Part shown: one piece after another, positions 1 through 6,398 of the stretch | Layout of the letters: each line of letters starts with the position of its first letter | How positions within the stretch are numbered: the first letter of the stretch is position 1 | From: Phycisphaerales bacterium UBA966 | Lineage (GTDB): Bacteria > Planctomycetota > Phycisphaerae > Phycisphaerales > SM1A02 | DNA length: 7,398 nucleotides | Direction of reading: 5' to 3' | NCBI GenBank assembly: GCA_002292895.1 | Contig: DBCE01000168.1 | Coordinates: forward strand, 1-7,398 | The notes under the pieces: generated by a model | The model's input: the letters and a program-made list of their open reading frames with translations, nothing else | Told to the model about the DNA's origin: nothing | Database searches by the model: none | Made by a program: the position numbers and the translations under genes

Positions 1-1
1 G

Positions 2-886
2 ATGAATCTCACGCAGCGCACTTCATTGTTTGCGATCATCTCACTGGGTGCTGGGCTAGTGATCATCACCGGCGGAATCGATCTCTCAATTGGATCCGTC
101 GTGTGTCTTGCTGGAATCACGACGCCGTGGCTGTTGGTCGAGCACGGATGGTCACCGTGGGCAGTGATTCCCGTAGTACTGATTGGAAGCGCCTTGATTG
201 GTCTCTTTCACGGCGTACTGATCACACGCCTACGCCTGCAGCCCTTCCTGGTGACACTGTGTGGTTTGCTCCTCTATCGCGGCGTGGCGCGATGGATGAC
301 CAGCGACCAATCCCAAGGATTTCAGGGCGAATTTTCAGGCGTTCGATCGATTGCACTTGCCAAATTTCCCATCCCGGGATTAGACACCTACCAACTGCCC
401 GCCACGGTGATACCGCTCATTGTTCTCGGCGTGGCTATCGCGGTATTTCTTCACCGCACGGTGTGGGGGCGTTGGCTGCTGGCTACAGGTCGCAACGAAA
501 GTGCCGCGCGTTATTCAGGCGTTCCCACCGCGTGGCTCATCACTATGGCATACGTGGCGTGCAGCTTGCTGGCTGGCGTTGGCGGCATGTTGTTTATCTT
601 TGACATCGGAAGTGCGCAGCCTTCAGACTTTGGAAACTTCTATGAGTTGTATGCCATTGCCGCCGCTGTTCTGGGCGGATGTAGTTTGCGCGGCGGCGAG
701 GCAAGTGTGTTTGGCATTGTTGTTGGAGCAGCAACACTCCAAGTGTTGCGCACGGCCATCATCTTGCTCGGCTTAAGTTCCCAGCTTGAATTTGCTGTGA
801 TCGGTGCAGTACTCCTGATTGGCGTGACTACTGACGAACTCATAAGGCGATACTCGGTTCGCCGTTCTGAACGAAAGATTGCGTGA
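2..886 (+). CDS. RbsC/XylH-family sugar ABC transporter permease (5' partial)
   Basis: This is an inner-membrane permease subunit of a ribose/xylose/galactose-type ABC importer, which takes sugar from a periplasmic binding protein and is powered by an RbsA-like ATPase. The visible 294 residues are strongly hydrophobic, with about eight membrane segments. Family hallmarks are the GGIDLSIG motif (residues 24-31), the cytoplasmic-loop motif GRWLLATGRNESAAR (156-170) and the C-terminal block around YELYAIAAAVLGG. E. coli RbsC carries roughly 45 more residues, including the first membrane helix, before the point matching Met1 here. The true start therefore probably lies upstream of the window and this ATG is probably internal. 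The stop overlaps the mutarotase start by 4 bases (GTGA), which indicates an operon. The substrate cannot be read from the sequence; the mutarotase neighbour suggests an aldose such as galactose, xylose or arabinose. The family assignment is secure; the substrate is inference. Confidence 0.93.
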   Translation: MNLTQRTSLFAIISLGAGLVIITGGIDLSIGSVVCLAGITTPWLLVEHGWSPWAVIPVVLIGSALIGLFHGVLITRLRLQPFLVTLCGLLLYRGVARWMTSDQSQGFQGEFSGVRSIALAKFPIPGLDTYQLPATVIPLIVLGVAIAVFLHRTVWGRWLLATGRNESAARYSGVPTAWLITMAYVACSLLAGVGGMLFIFDIGSAQPSDFGNFYELYAIAAAVLGGCSLRGGEASVFGIVVGAATLQVLRTAIILLGLSSQLEFAVIGAVLLIGVTTDELIRRYSVRRSERKIA

Positions 887-2070
887 CCAACACCATGAAC
901 CACCCACTCACCACCTTTGCACCAATCGCGCCAATGGCCGCCTCGCTCACGCTGGCAGCCTGCATGTTTGCATTCGCAGTGCCGGGATGTACGGGCGGCC
1001 CCGCCCCGGGCTCCATCACTAGCCAGGACTGGGGAACTGTTGATGGCAAGCCAGTCCACTTATGGACGCTAAAAAACGCCACTGGAATGGTGGCGGACGT
1101 CACGGACTATGGCACCATCGTGGTTGCCCTCAAGGTGCCGGACCGCCAGGGCAAATTCATTGATGTAGTACTTGGTCGCCCCAGTGCCGCTGACTACGTG
1201 GCGCGTACCCAGTACTTTGGATGCACCGCCGGTCGCTGTGCAAATCGCATTGCTGCTGGCAAATTCAGTATTGATGGAAACCCCTATGTGTTGGCCACCA
1301 ACAACGGTGTCAATCACCTGCATGGCGGAACGAAAGGGTTCGACAAGGTAGTGTGGTCCGGAAGTCCCGCCATGACGCCGGATGGACCATCGATCACCTT
1401 CACGTACCGCAGCGCGGACGGCGAAGAGGGATACCCAGGCAATGTGGATGCAACGGTCATCTACACGCTGACCAACGCCAATGAATTGCGAGTGCGCATG
1501 TCTGCAACGACGGACAAGCCCACCGTCGTCAATCTCGCGCATCACACGTACTGGAACCTGAATGGCCAGGGATCCGGCTCGGTGCTTGACCATGAACTCA
1601 TGATCAACGCTGACCGCTACACCCCGGTGGACGCAACACTCATCACTACTGGCGATATCAAACCCGTCGCTGGAACGCCGCTTGATTTCCGTACCGCGAA
1701 GACCGTCCGCAAAGACTTTGCCGAGCTCCCTGCAACCAAGGATGATCCTGGTGGCTACGACCACAACTTCGTCGTCAACGGCGCAGCGGGAACACTCCGC
1801 ACCTGCGCGGTGTTACACAGCCCCAAGACCGGAATCACCATGACGGTGGCCAGCGATCAGCCAGGAATTCAGTTCTACTCTGGCAACTTTCTGGACGGCA
1901 TTCCCGGCAAGGACGGGACGACGTACGGCAAGAATGATGCGCTGTGCTTGGAAACCCAAGCCTTCCCAGACAGCATCAACAAGCAAGGCAAGCAAGGTTG
2001 GCCAGATGTGGTGCTGCGCCCTGGCCAGGTCTACCAACACACCATGGTGCATTCCTTCACCGCCAAGTGA
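883..2070 (+). CDS. galM: Galactose mutarotase (aldose 1-epimerase), exported, probable lipoprotein
   Basis: This enzyme interconverts the alpha and beta anomers of aldoses such as galactose and glucose. The family signature is clear: GRCANRI (residues 117-123), then NNGVNHLHGG with His147, then NLAHHTYWNL with His221, and LETQAFPDS with Glu357. By comparison with Lactococcus GalM (His96, His170, Glu304), His147 and His221 are the substrate-binding and acid residues and Glu357 is the general base, so the active site looks intact. The N-terminus is a hydrophobic export signal with two possible lipidation cysteines, Cys27 (LAAC) and Cys36 (VPGC), which points to a periplasmic or membrane-anchored enzyme rather than the cytosolic form. 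I chose GTG 883 because it overlaps the permease stop. ATG 895 (4 residues shorter) and ATG 934 are alternatives, and none has a good Shine-Dalgarno. The signal peptide lacks Lys/Arg near its start, which is unusual. Co-occurrence with the permease suggests anomer conversion before sugar uptake. Confidence 0.95.
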   Translation: MTNTMNHPLTTFAPIAPMAASLTLAACMFAFAVPGCTGGPAPGSITSQDWGTVDGKPVHLWTLKNATGMVADVTDYGTIVVALKVPDRQGKFIDVVLGRPSAADYVARTQYFGCTAGRCANRIAAGKFSIDGNPYVLATNNGVNHLHGGTKGFDKVVWSGSPAMTPDGPSITFTYRSADGEEGYPGNVDATVIYTLTNANELRVRMSATTDKPTVVNLAHHTYWNLNGQGSGSVLDHELMINADRYTPVDATLITTGDIKPVAGTPLDFRTAKTVRKDFAELPATKDDPGGYDHNFVVNGAAGTLRTCAVLHSPKTGITMTVASDQPGIQFYSGNFLDGIPGKDGTTYGKNDALCLETQAFPDSINKQGKQGWPDVVLRPGQVYQHTMVHSFTAK

Positions 2071-2073
2071 CGA

Positions 2074-3279
2074 CTACTGCCACACGCCGTTCACAGGCGT
2101 TCCCAGGAACTCCGGAATACCACTGGCATCCATCGGGATGTTCCCTGACATAGCGGCCATGTCTTGCCCATCCTCTGCGAGCGCGAATCGCAGAAACTCA
2201 CGGATCCCGTCCGGGATGTGTTGCGCATCCGTGGCAACAAAGACCAGATTGAGTGGGCGAGCAAGTGGATAGGTGCCATCACAAATCGCTGCGACCGTTG
2301 GCGCAATAAAGGGCTGCCCCTCACCGATTGACAAAGGCACAGCCCGGGCGCGCGCCTGGCGATTTGCATAACCAGAAATACCAACCGCTGTGGGGTACGC
2401 GCAGCAAGCATTCACCACCGACGATGGCCCAGGCTCGGTGTACCGACCAATAGTGGTGATTTGCTCGCCGGGCATGCACCACTCAATGAACAATTGCAGC
2501 ATTCCAGAAGTCGATCGCGGAATGTAAAGCGGCGGGAAAGTATTACCGAGTGGCGAGGTTGGATCCAGTTCATTCCAACGCATGATTGGTGCTTTGGTCA
2601 TCGTGTGGGTGATTGAGAACAGACCATTGCATTGTTCCTTCGTCAGCCCAGCAATCGGATTGTCTGCGTTCACATAAACACACGCTGCGCCGCGTGCGAC
2701 AGGAACCACAAAGACCTGCTTGCCGGTGGCTTTACTGATGTCCGCCACTTCTTGCTCTGTGAGATTGCGCGCGACCGAGGCCATGTCACAGAGTCCACCC
2801 TTCAGCGCCACAATCCCCTTGAGCGATCCGCCCTGATCAACGTTGATTTTGACGTCGGGATACACCACTTGATACGAAATGGAGATGTTGGCAAGCAACG
2901 GTCCCATGGTGTCCGAACCAACAATGCGCATCGCGCCGGTCATTGGCACGGGGCGCGGTGCATAGGACGGGAACTGCTCCACCATGGCAGAGAATTCTTC
3001 CGAATAGACGTCGCCCAGCTCCGCCAACTCCTGAAGCGACTTGGCGAGTGCGTCGCCTCCGCTGAGAAGCGCCTTCGGCACCAATCCTGTCGCTGGTGCG
3101 GCTGGGTCCGCGGGGATAGCGGGTTGCGCAGTCGTGGCCGGCTTGGAATCGTCCGCCGGCACAACCGGGGCTACCGACGGAGTGGTGCCGCCCGTTTGCG
3201 ACGCCACCGCTGCCGAAGTTGCCGCCCCAGCATCGGCCGCCATGAGTGCGAGAGAAATGAGAATCGTTGCAGCAATCAT
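2074..3279 (-). CDS. PstS-like phosphate-type substrate-binding protein
   Basis: This is a 401-residue exported protein of the PstS/PBP-like family, whose usual role is to capture phosphate in the periplasm for an ABC importer. The order of elements is a signal peptide (about residues 1-20, SPase I-like, no lipobox), an Ala/Pro/Thr-rich linker to about residue 65, then the binding domain. That domain opens with GSDTM (121-125) and continues with a block reading YPDVKINVDQGGSLKGIVAL, the typical start of PstS-type lobes. A later AVGISGYA segment matches the usual IGYxGY region. I prefer ATG 3279 because an AAGGAGG sits 7 bases upstream and the start overlaps the preceding stop. An in-frame ATG at 3309 would add 10 residues including an Arg but has no visible Shine-Dalgarno. 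No pstC, pstA, pstB or phoU is present here. It could therefore be a sensor or scavenging protein, or bind another oxyanion. The family is well supported; the ligand is inferred. Confidence 0.85.
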   Translation of the reverse strand: MIAATILISLALMAADAGAATSAAVASQTGGTTPSVAPVVPADDSKPATTAQPAIPADPAAPATGLVPKALLSGGDALAKSLQELAELGDVYSEEFSAMVEQFPSYAPRPVPMTGAMRIVGSDTMGPLLANISISYQVVYPDVKINVDQGGSLKGIVALKGGLCDMASVARNLTEQEVADISKATGKQVFVVPVARGAACVYVNADNPIAGLTKEQCNGLFSITHTMTKAPIMRWNELDPTSPLGNTFPPLYIPRSTSGMLQLFIEWCMPGEQITTIGRYTEPGPSSVVNACCAYPTAVGISGYANRQARARAVPLSIGEGQPFIAPTVAAICDGTYPLARPLNLVFVATDAQHIPDGIREFLRFALAEDGQDMAAMSGNIPMDASGIPEFLGTPVNGVWQ

Positions 3280-4286
3280 GACGCTGCCTCCTTGCGCGAT
3301 ACGCGCCATTTCATGATGACGAAAGTGCCAACCAGGACAACAATCAACACAACGAGTACGCGATGAAAGATGCGATCAACCAAGTCGCGTGCGGTGTCTT
3401 GTGCACCGGCAACCGTCGTGTTCACCATCTTCATCCGCTCTGGAACAATAGCGATCGCCTGCGACATCACGTCGACGCTTGCTAACAACTTTTGTGTGTC
3501 CGGCATGACCAGCATGTCGTACCAAAGCGCTTCGGCTTGCCAGTTGATAAAGAGTGGAAGTCGCTTCGACCAGAAGAATGCTCGGTCAAGCGCTAGATTT
3601 GCATTTTGCACCTGCTCGGTCGCGCGGTCGAGTGGTTCAAGCAATCCGCCACCGTCGCGAATGGTCTCGATGAGCGCTTCACCCTTCACGCTGGCAACTT
3701 CACTAAATCGCACGTACGCGACAAACTCTGTTCCACCGCGACGGCTCCACCACGTGGCGATGGAGAGGTCAAGTTCTTCAAGCTGTTCGTCCGTAAATAC
3801 CCGCGCAGCGATGGTCCAAATATCTTCACGGGCGCGACGCAGATTCTCAACCAAACACTGCGCGCGCGGCCCCCAGATAGTTTGGGCGCGTCCGGTGTCA
3901 ACCCAGAAATAATTTTGCAGGGTGACCACTACCAACTGATCCACCAACTGCGTCACCGTATCCGGACTCGTGGCAATGTCGTACATACTTGACACGCCAA
4001 GCAGCCGAAGGCCGTTCATAATGCGGCACTGTTGTAAGTCATTGTTGCCACGAATGATTCGCTCACTCGCGGCCAGCATCAGTGAGAAATACCTGTCGGC
4101 GAAGGCGTTTGATGCCTCTTCCAGTTGCGCCCGAGTGATGCGCTGGTCGCGCAGGATGCGCGCCGCTTCGCCCGGCTTTGACCGCGCGGAACCCGAAGCG
4201 CAACCCGCGATGAGGAGCACTGATAGAAGGGCTATTACACAAGACTTGGCACAGGACTGAACTTGCGGGCCGGGGAATGCCATCAT
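3276..4286 (-). CDS. Hypothetical lipoprotein with C-terminal transmembrane helix
   Basis: I do not recognise this 336-residue protein. It begins with a hydrophobic signal ending in a good lipobox (LIAGC, Cys29), so it should be lipidated and face the periplasm. The body (about 40-300) is largely helical in character, with charged helices and several Trp residues such as the TWWSRRGG segment. It ends in a short hydrophobic helix (about 310-325) followed by a basic tail, KWRVSRKEAAS, as expected for a membrane span with a cytoplasmic C-terminus. Having both a lipid anchor and a C-terminal helix is unusual. ATG 4286 or 4283 is the likely start because the lipoprotein signal follows directly. 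An in-frame ATG at 4349 would put 21 extra residues before the signal and runs through the inverted repeats, so I rejected it. No Shine-Dalgarno is evident. The stop overlaps the PstS-like start, so the two proteins probably act together, perhaps as receptor and membrane partner; this is inference. Confidence 0.8.
   Translation of the reverse strand: MMAFPGPQVQSCAKSCVIALLSVLLIAGCASGSARSKPGEAARILRDQRITRAQLEEASNAFADRYFSLMLAASERIIRGNNDLQQCRIMNGLRLLGVSSMYDIATSPDTVTQLVDQLVVVTLQNYFWVDTGRAQTIWGPRAQCLVENLRRAREDIWTIAARVFTDEQLEELDLSIATWWSRRGGTEFVAYVRFSEVASVKGEALIETIRDGGGLLEPLDRATEQVQNANLALDRAFFWSKRLPLFINWQAEALWYDMLVMPDTQKLLASVDVMSQAIAIVPERMKMVNTTVAGAQDTARDLVDRIFHRVLVVLIVVLVGTFVIMKWRVSRKEAAS
3287..3293 (-). 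promoter_or_regulatory. Strong Shine-Dalgarno for the PstS-like gene
   Basis: The minus strand reads AAGGAGG, followed by 7 bases and then ATG at 3279. The site lies inside the last codons of the upstream lipoprotein gene, whose TGA overlaps the new ATG. It is the best ribosome binding site in the window. It decides the start at 3279 over the in-frame ATG at 3309 and indicates coupled translation of the two genes. Confidence 0.8.
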
Positions 4287-4312
4287 TTCTATAAGGTATA
4301 CGACAGACCGTG

Positions 4313-4331
4313 CCTGAGAGAATTTCTCAGG
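4313..4331. repeat. Perfect 7-base inverted repeat with 5-base spacer
   Basis: The sequence reads CCTGAGA, then GAATT, then TCTCAGG. As double-stranded DNA it is a 19-base dyad symmetric at 8 of 9 position pairs, the form of a dimeric repressor or activator site. As RNA it forms a 7-bp hairpin on either strand. It lies about 26 bases upstream of the lipoprotein start and about 70 bases upstream of the DUF481-like start, so one site could serve both genes. There is no T-run after it, so it is not a standard terminator. Confidence 0.7.
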
Positions 4332-4345
4332 TATCGAGAACCTGA
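4327..4345. repeat. Second inverted repeat, overlapping the first
   Basis: TCAGGT (4327-4332) and ACCTGA (4340-4345) are complementary around a 7-base loop. The left arm reuses bases of the right arm of the 4313-4331 repeat, and the right arm shares bases with the 4342-4361 repeat. In RNA it could form only if both neighbours do not. Confidence 0.55.
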
Positions 4346-4361
4346 ACATTCGTTATGTCAG
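4342..4361. repeat. Third inverted repeat with one bulged base
   Basis: CTGAACAT (4342-4349) and ATGTCAG (4355-4361) pair over seven base pairs with one unpaired A in the left arm and a loop of TCGTT. It shares CTGA (4342-4345) with the middle repeat. Together the three repeats allow two alternative folds: outer pair formed, or middle one formed. Confidence 0.5.
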
Positions 4362-4401
4362 TACGCTCCGAACCGGTGTACGAGCATCTGGAATCCCAAT
4401 C

Positions 4402-5478
4402 ATGATTACCTACCTCAAGAGCACAATCATCATCGTTATGACGCTGGTATTCAACGCGGCGCCCGCGACCTTCGCCATGCAAGATGCGGCCAGCCCAGTA
4501 CCCGGGCAAACCGTCATTGTGGCGCTGTCAAGCGGTGATGCCATTCGGGCGACGCTGGTTTCTGAGACCGGTGATTCGATCGTCTTGCTGCACCCGGTCT
4601 TAGGAAAGGTCACGCTCGCGCGCGCGTCGATCGCATCAATGGTTGCTACAACCGCCCCTGCGGCAGCACCCGCGACGACTACCGATGACAGCGCTCTACG
4701 CCAAGAGGCGCAGCCCGCTGCGAATGCCGTGATGGATGCGCCCCGACCCGAAGATGGCGTAAATCCCGCTGATGACGCCGCGGCGAAGGGTGCGGTTCCA
4801 GCACCAGCGCCGCCGCCGTCGCCGTGGAAGTTCGTCCTTGACGCCAACGTCAACTACGTCAATGCAGCCAACGATCAACTTGACTTCCGTGCAGCAGCTT
4901 CGGCGATTTACGACGTGGTCGACGTTGAAAAGTGGTCGAACAACATTGAATTCTTCTACAAGGTCGTCGACGGCGGAAACACCGACAACAACCTGCTTGG
5001 AACCACTACGTATGACCGCCGATTTACATCCAACCCGCGCGTGTTGTGGTTCGTGAAGGGCCAGGGGCAAAGCGCCCCGCTCGAGAGTTATGAAAATCGC
5101 CTGTCAGCATGGGGTGGACTGGGATACGAATTCCTAAAGATGCCGCCTGCAAAGCTGCTTGGAAAGATTGGTGCTGGTTACACGTATGAATTTGGTGACC
5201 AAAATGACGGTCAGGCGGAGTTGTATGCAGAAATGGAATGGGACTGGAAGGTCACCGAGCGCCAGGCGATTGTTGGTTCCTACTGGATTGCACCAGCGTT
5301 TGATGACCCGAGCAACTTCATCCACTTGTTCCGCACCGAATGGACCATGATGTTGGAAGACGTCAAGGGTCTCAAATTGTTGGGCGGCATACGTTGGCAG
5401 TACCAGTCCGACGTAACACCAAAGGATGCACTGCAAAACGACATCCGACTGTATGCCGGTCTGCGCTTTGAAATGTAA
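4402..5478 (+). CDS. DUF481-like outer-membrane beta-barrel protein
   Basis: This 358-residue protein resembles the DUF481/YdiY group of predicted outer-membrane beta-barrel proteins, whose function is poorly defined. In order it has a signal peptide (about 1-25, ending ATFA), a small beta-rich domain (about 35-82) that begins GQTVIVALSSGDAIRATLV and looks like an SH3/Sm-like fold, an Ala/Pro-rich linker (about 83-140), and a C-terminal region from Trp142. That region has alternating polar and aromatic residues in strand-like blocks (LDANVNYVNAAND, NIEFFYKVVDGG, LSAWGGLGYEF, KIGAGYTYEFGDQ, LRLYAGLRFEM-type end). The protein ends RFEM rather than in a terminal Phe. ATG 4402 is preferred because it starts the signal peptide; ATG 4438 would cut into it. 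Only a weak TGGA precedes it. It is divergent from the lipoprotein gene, and its stop is 2 bases before the glycosylase gene. The barrel family is likely; no specific function is assigned. Confidence 0.8.
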   Translation: MITYLKSTIIIVMTLVFNAAPATFAMQDAASPVPGQTVIVALSSGDAIRATLVSETGDSIVLLHPVLGKVTLARASIASMVATTAPAAAPATTTDDSALRQEAQPAANAVMDAPRPEDGVNPADDAAAKGAVPAPAPPPSPWKFVLDANVNYVNAANDQLDFRAAASAIYDVVDVEKWSNNIEFFYKVVDGGNTDNNLLGTTTYDRRFTSNPRVLWFVKGQGQSAPLESYENRLSAWGGLGYEFLKMPPAKLLGKIGAGYTYEFGDQNDGQAELYAEMEWDWKVTERQAIVGSYWIAPAFDDPSNFIHLFRTEWTMMLEDVKGLKLLGGIRWQYQSDVTPKDALQNDIRLYAGLRFEM

Positions 5479-5480
5479 GC

Positions 5481-6398
5481 ATGCCCGCTCGGGTCAACAA
5501 GAAGCTTCATACCTCGCTTGAACAGATCGCCAGCAGACTGCGAGACCGCTGTGATCTGTTGAACTTCAACGCAGCGGCTGCATACACCTACAACCCACTG
5601 CAATATGCGTGGGGAGCACATTGCGCCTTCCTTGCCCGGGCACATCCGCAACCGCACGTCCTCTTTGTCGGAATGAATCCCGGTCCATTTGGCATGGCGC
5701 AAACAGGCGTACCGTTTGGTGAGGTGGCCGCGGTCAGGGGGTTTCTTGGCATTACTGAACGTGTCGCTAAGATCACCACACCGAAACACATGCACCCAAA
5801 GCGCCCGGTCGATGGCCTTGCTTGCACGCGTAGCGAGGTCAGTGGTGCTCGCGTGTGGGCGTGGGCGCAACAGCGTTTCGGTACCGCCGACCAGTTCTTT
5901 CACCAGGCATTCATTTGGAACTGGTGTCCGCTGGCGTTTGTCGCTGCCAGTGGTGCCAACCAAACCCCGGACAAACTTCCTCGCACTGGTCGTGGTGCCA
6001 AAGCCACGCACATGCTCGAGTCTGCTTGCGACGAAGCGCTTGGCGCGGTCATCGTGGCCCTGCAGCCGACACATGTGGTGGGCTTCGGGGCATTCGCCCG
6101 CCAGCGCGCGGAGCGTGTGTTGGCGCAGCTACAGAGCGCGGACCCAACACGCACCTTGCCGCTGATTCACCAAGTGCTTCACCCAAGCCCTGCCAGCCCA
6201 GCGGCAAATCGCGGTTGGGCGGCACAAGTTGATGCACAGTTAGCCGCCGCGGGGATTCACTTCGGCGCGCGCCCTATCCTGCCTGCGTGCGCGTCGCCGT
6301 CCTCAATATCGTCGGGCTCTGTCCAGCCGTCTTCGCGCGGCGCAAGTGTCCGAACCTCCAAGCGTTCGCGCAGCGCTCGGGCGGCATCCGGACGCTAA
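5481..6398 (+). CDS. smug1: SMUG1-family uracil-DNA glycosylase
   Basis: This cytosolic base-excision repair enzyme would remove uracil and related damaged bases from DNA. The match to SMUG1 is very close. It has YTYNPLQYAW (35-44), then GMNPGPFGMAQTGVPFGE with Asn66 (human Asn85, activates the water), HPKRPV (105-110), SEVSGAR (118-124), FIWNWCPL with Asn147 (human Asn163, uracil contact; the preceding His is Trp here), and HPSPASPAANRGW with His234 (human His239). All main catalytic motifs are present. The first ATG after the DUF481-like stop is used; no Shine-Dalgarno is seen, so coupled translation is likely. Family similarity fades near residue 260. The last 37 residues (269-305), rich in Ser and Arg, are read from DNA that encodes the conserved N-terminus of the next gene in another frame. 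They are probably a non-conserved tail created by loss of an earlier stop or by a frameshift, though a DNA-contacting role is possible. Confidence 0.93.
   Translation: MPARVNKKLHTSLEQIASRLRDRCDLLNFNAAAAYTYNPLQYAWGAHCAFLARAHPQPHVLFVGMNPGPFGMAQTGVPFGEVAAVRGFLGITERVAKITTPKHMHPKRPVDGLACTRSEVSGARVWAWAQQRFGTADQFFHQAFIWNWCPLAFVAASGANQTPDKLPRTGRGAKATHMLESACDEALGAVIVALQPTHVVGFGAFARQRAERVLAQLQSADPTRTLPLIHQVLHPSPASPAANRGWAAQVDAQLAAAGIHFGARPILPACASPSSISSGSVQPSSRGASVRTSKRSRSARAASGR

Larger units (their letters stand above)
4287..4401. promoter_or_regulatory. Divergent intergenic region between lipoprotein and DUF481-like genes
   Basis: This 115-base gap must hold the promoters of both the minus-strand lipoprotein/PstS-like pair and the plus-strand DUF481-like gene, since their start codons face away from each other. 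I could not find a convincing -35/-10 pair on either strand; short AT-rich stretches such as TATAAGGTATAC (4290-4301) lack a matching -35. The dominant content is a cluster of three overlapping inverted repeats at 4313-4361, listed separately. A shared regulatory site acting on both directions is plausible but not shown. Confidence 0.6.

Noticed and set aside
1069..1764. 231-residue minus-strand open frame
   Set aside because: It is antisense to the clearly coding mutarotase gene and shows no family motifs.
1979..1998. Short direct repeat of CAAGCAAGG-type units
   Set aside because: It is a brief coding repeat (Lys-Gln-Gly codons) in the mutarotase with no sign of a separate role.
2632..3366. 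244-residue plus-strand open frame
   Set aside because: It is antisense to the PstS-like gene, Arg/His/Cys-rich, and has no recognisable domain.
3370..3912. 180-residue plus-strand open frame
   Set aside because: It is Ser/Arg-rich and antisense to the lipoprotein gene, whose signal, lipobox, membrane helix and operon position support the other strand.
4296..4330. Possible glycine riboswitch on the minus strand (CTCTCAGGCA followed by GGTCTGTC)
   Set aside because: Only this short 3' fragment resembles the motif; the conserved upstream GGAGAG and CCGAAGG parts are absent and the gene downstream is not a glycine gene.
4287..4349. N-terminal extension of the lipoprotein from ATG 4349
   Set aside because: It would place 21 non-signal residues before a lipoprotein signal peptide and would translate through the inverted repeats.
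4310..4372. Possible thiamine pyrophosphate riboswitch on the plus strand
   Set aside because: CTGAGAGA and GAACCTGA fit parts of the core, but the GGATAAT and GCGTAGGGA parts are not matched, no P3 stem is present, and the downstream gene is not a thiamine gene.
5280..6074. 264-residue minus-strand open frame
   Set aside because: It lies antisense to the DUF481-like and SMUG1 genes, has no family features, and its composition is that of a reverse-complement shadow.
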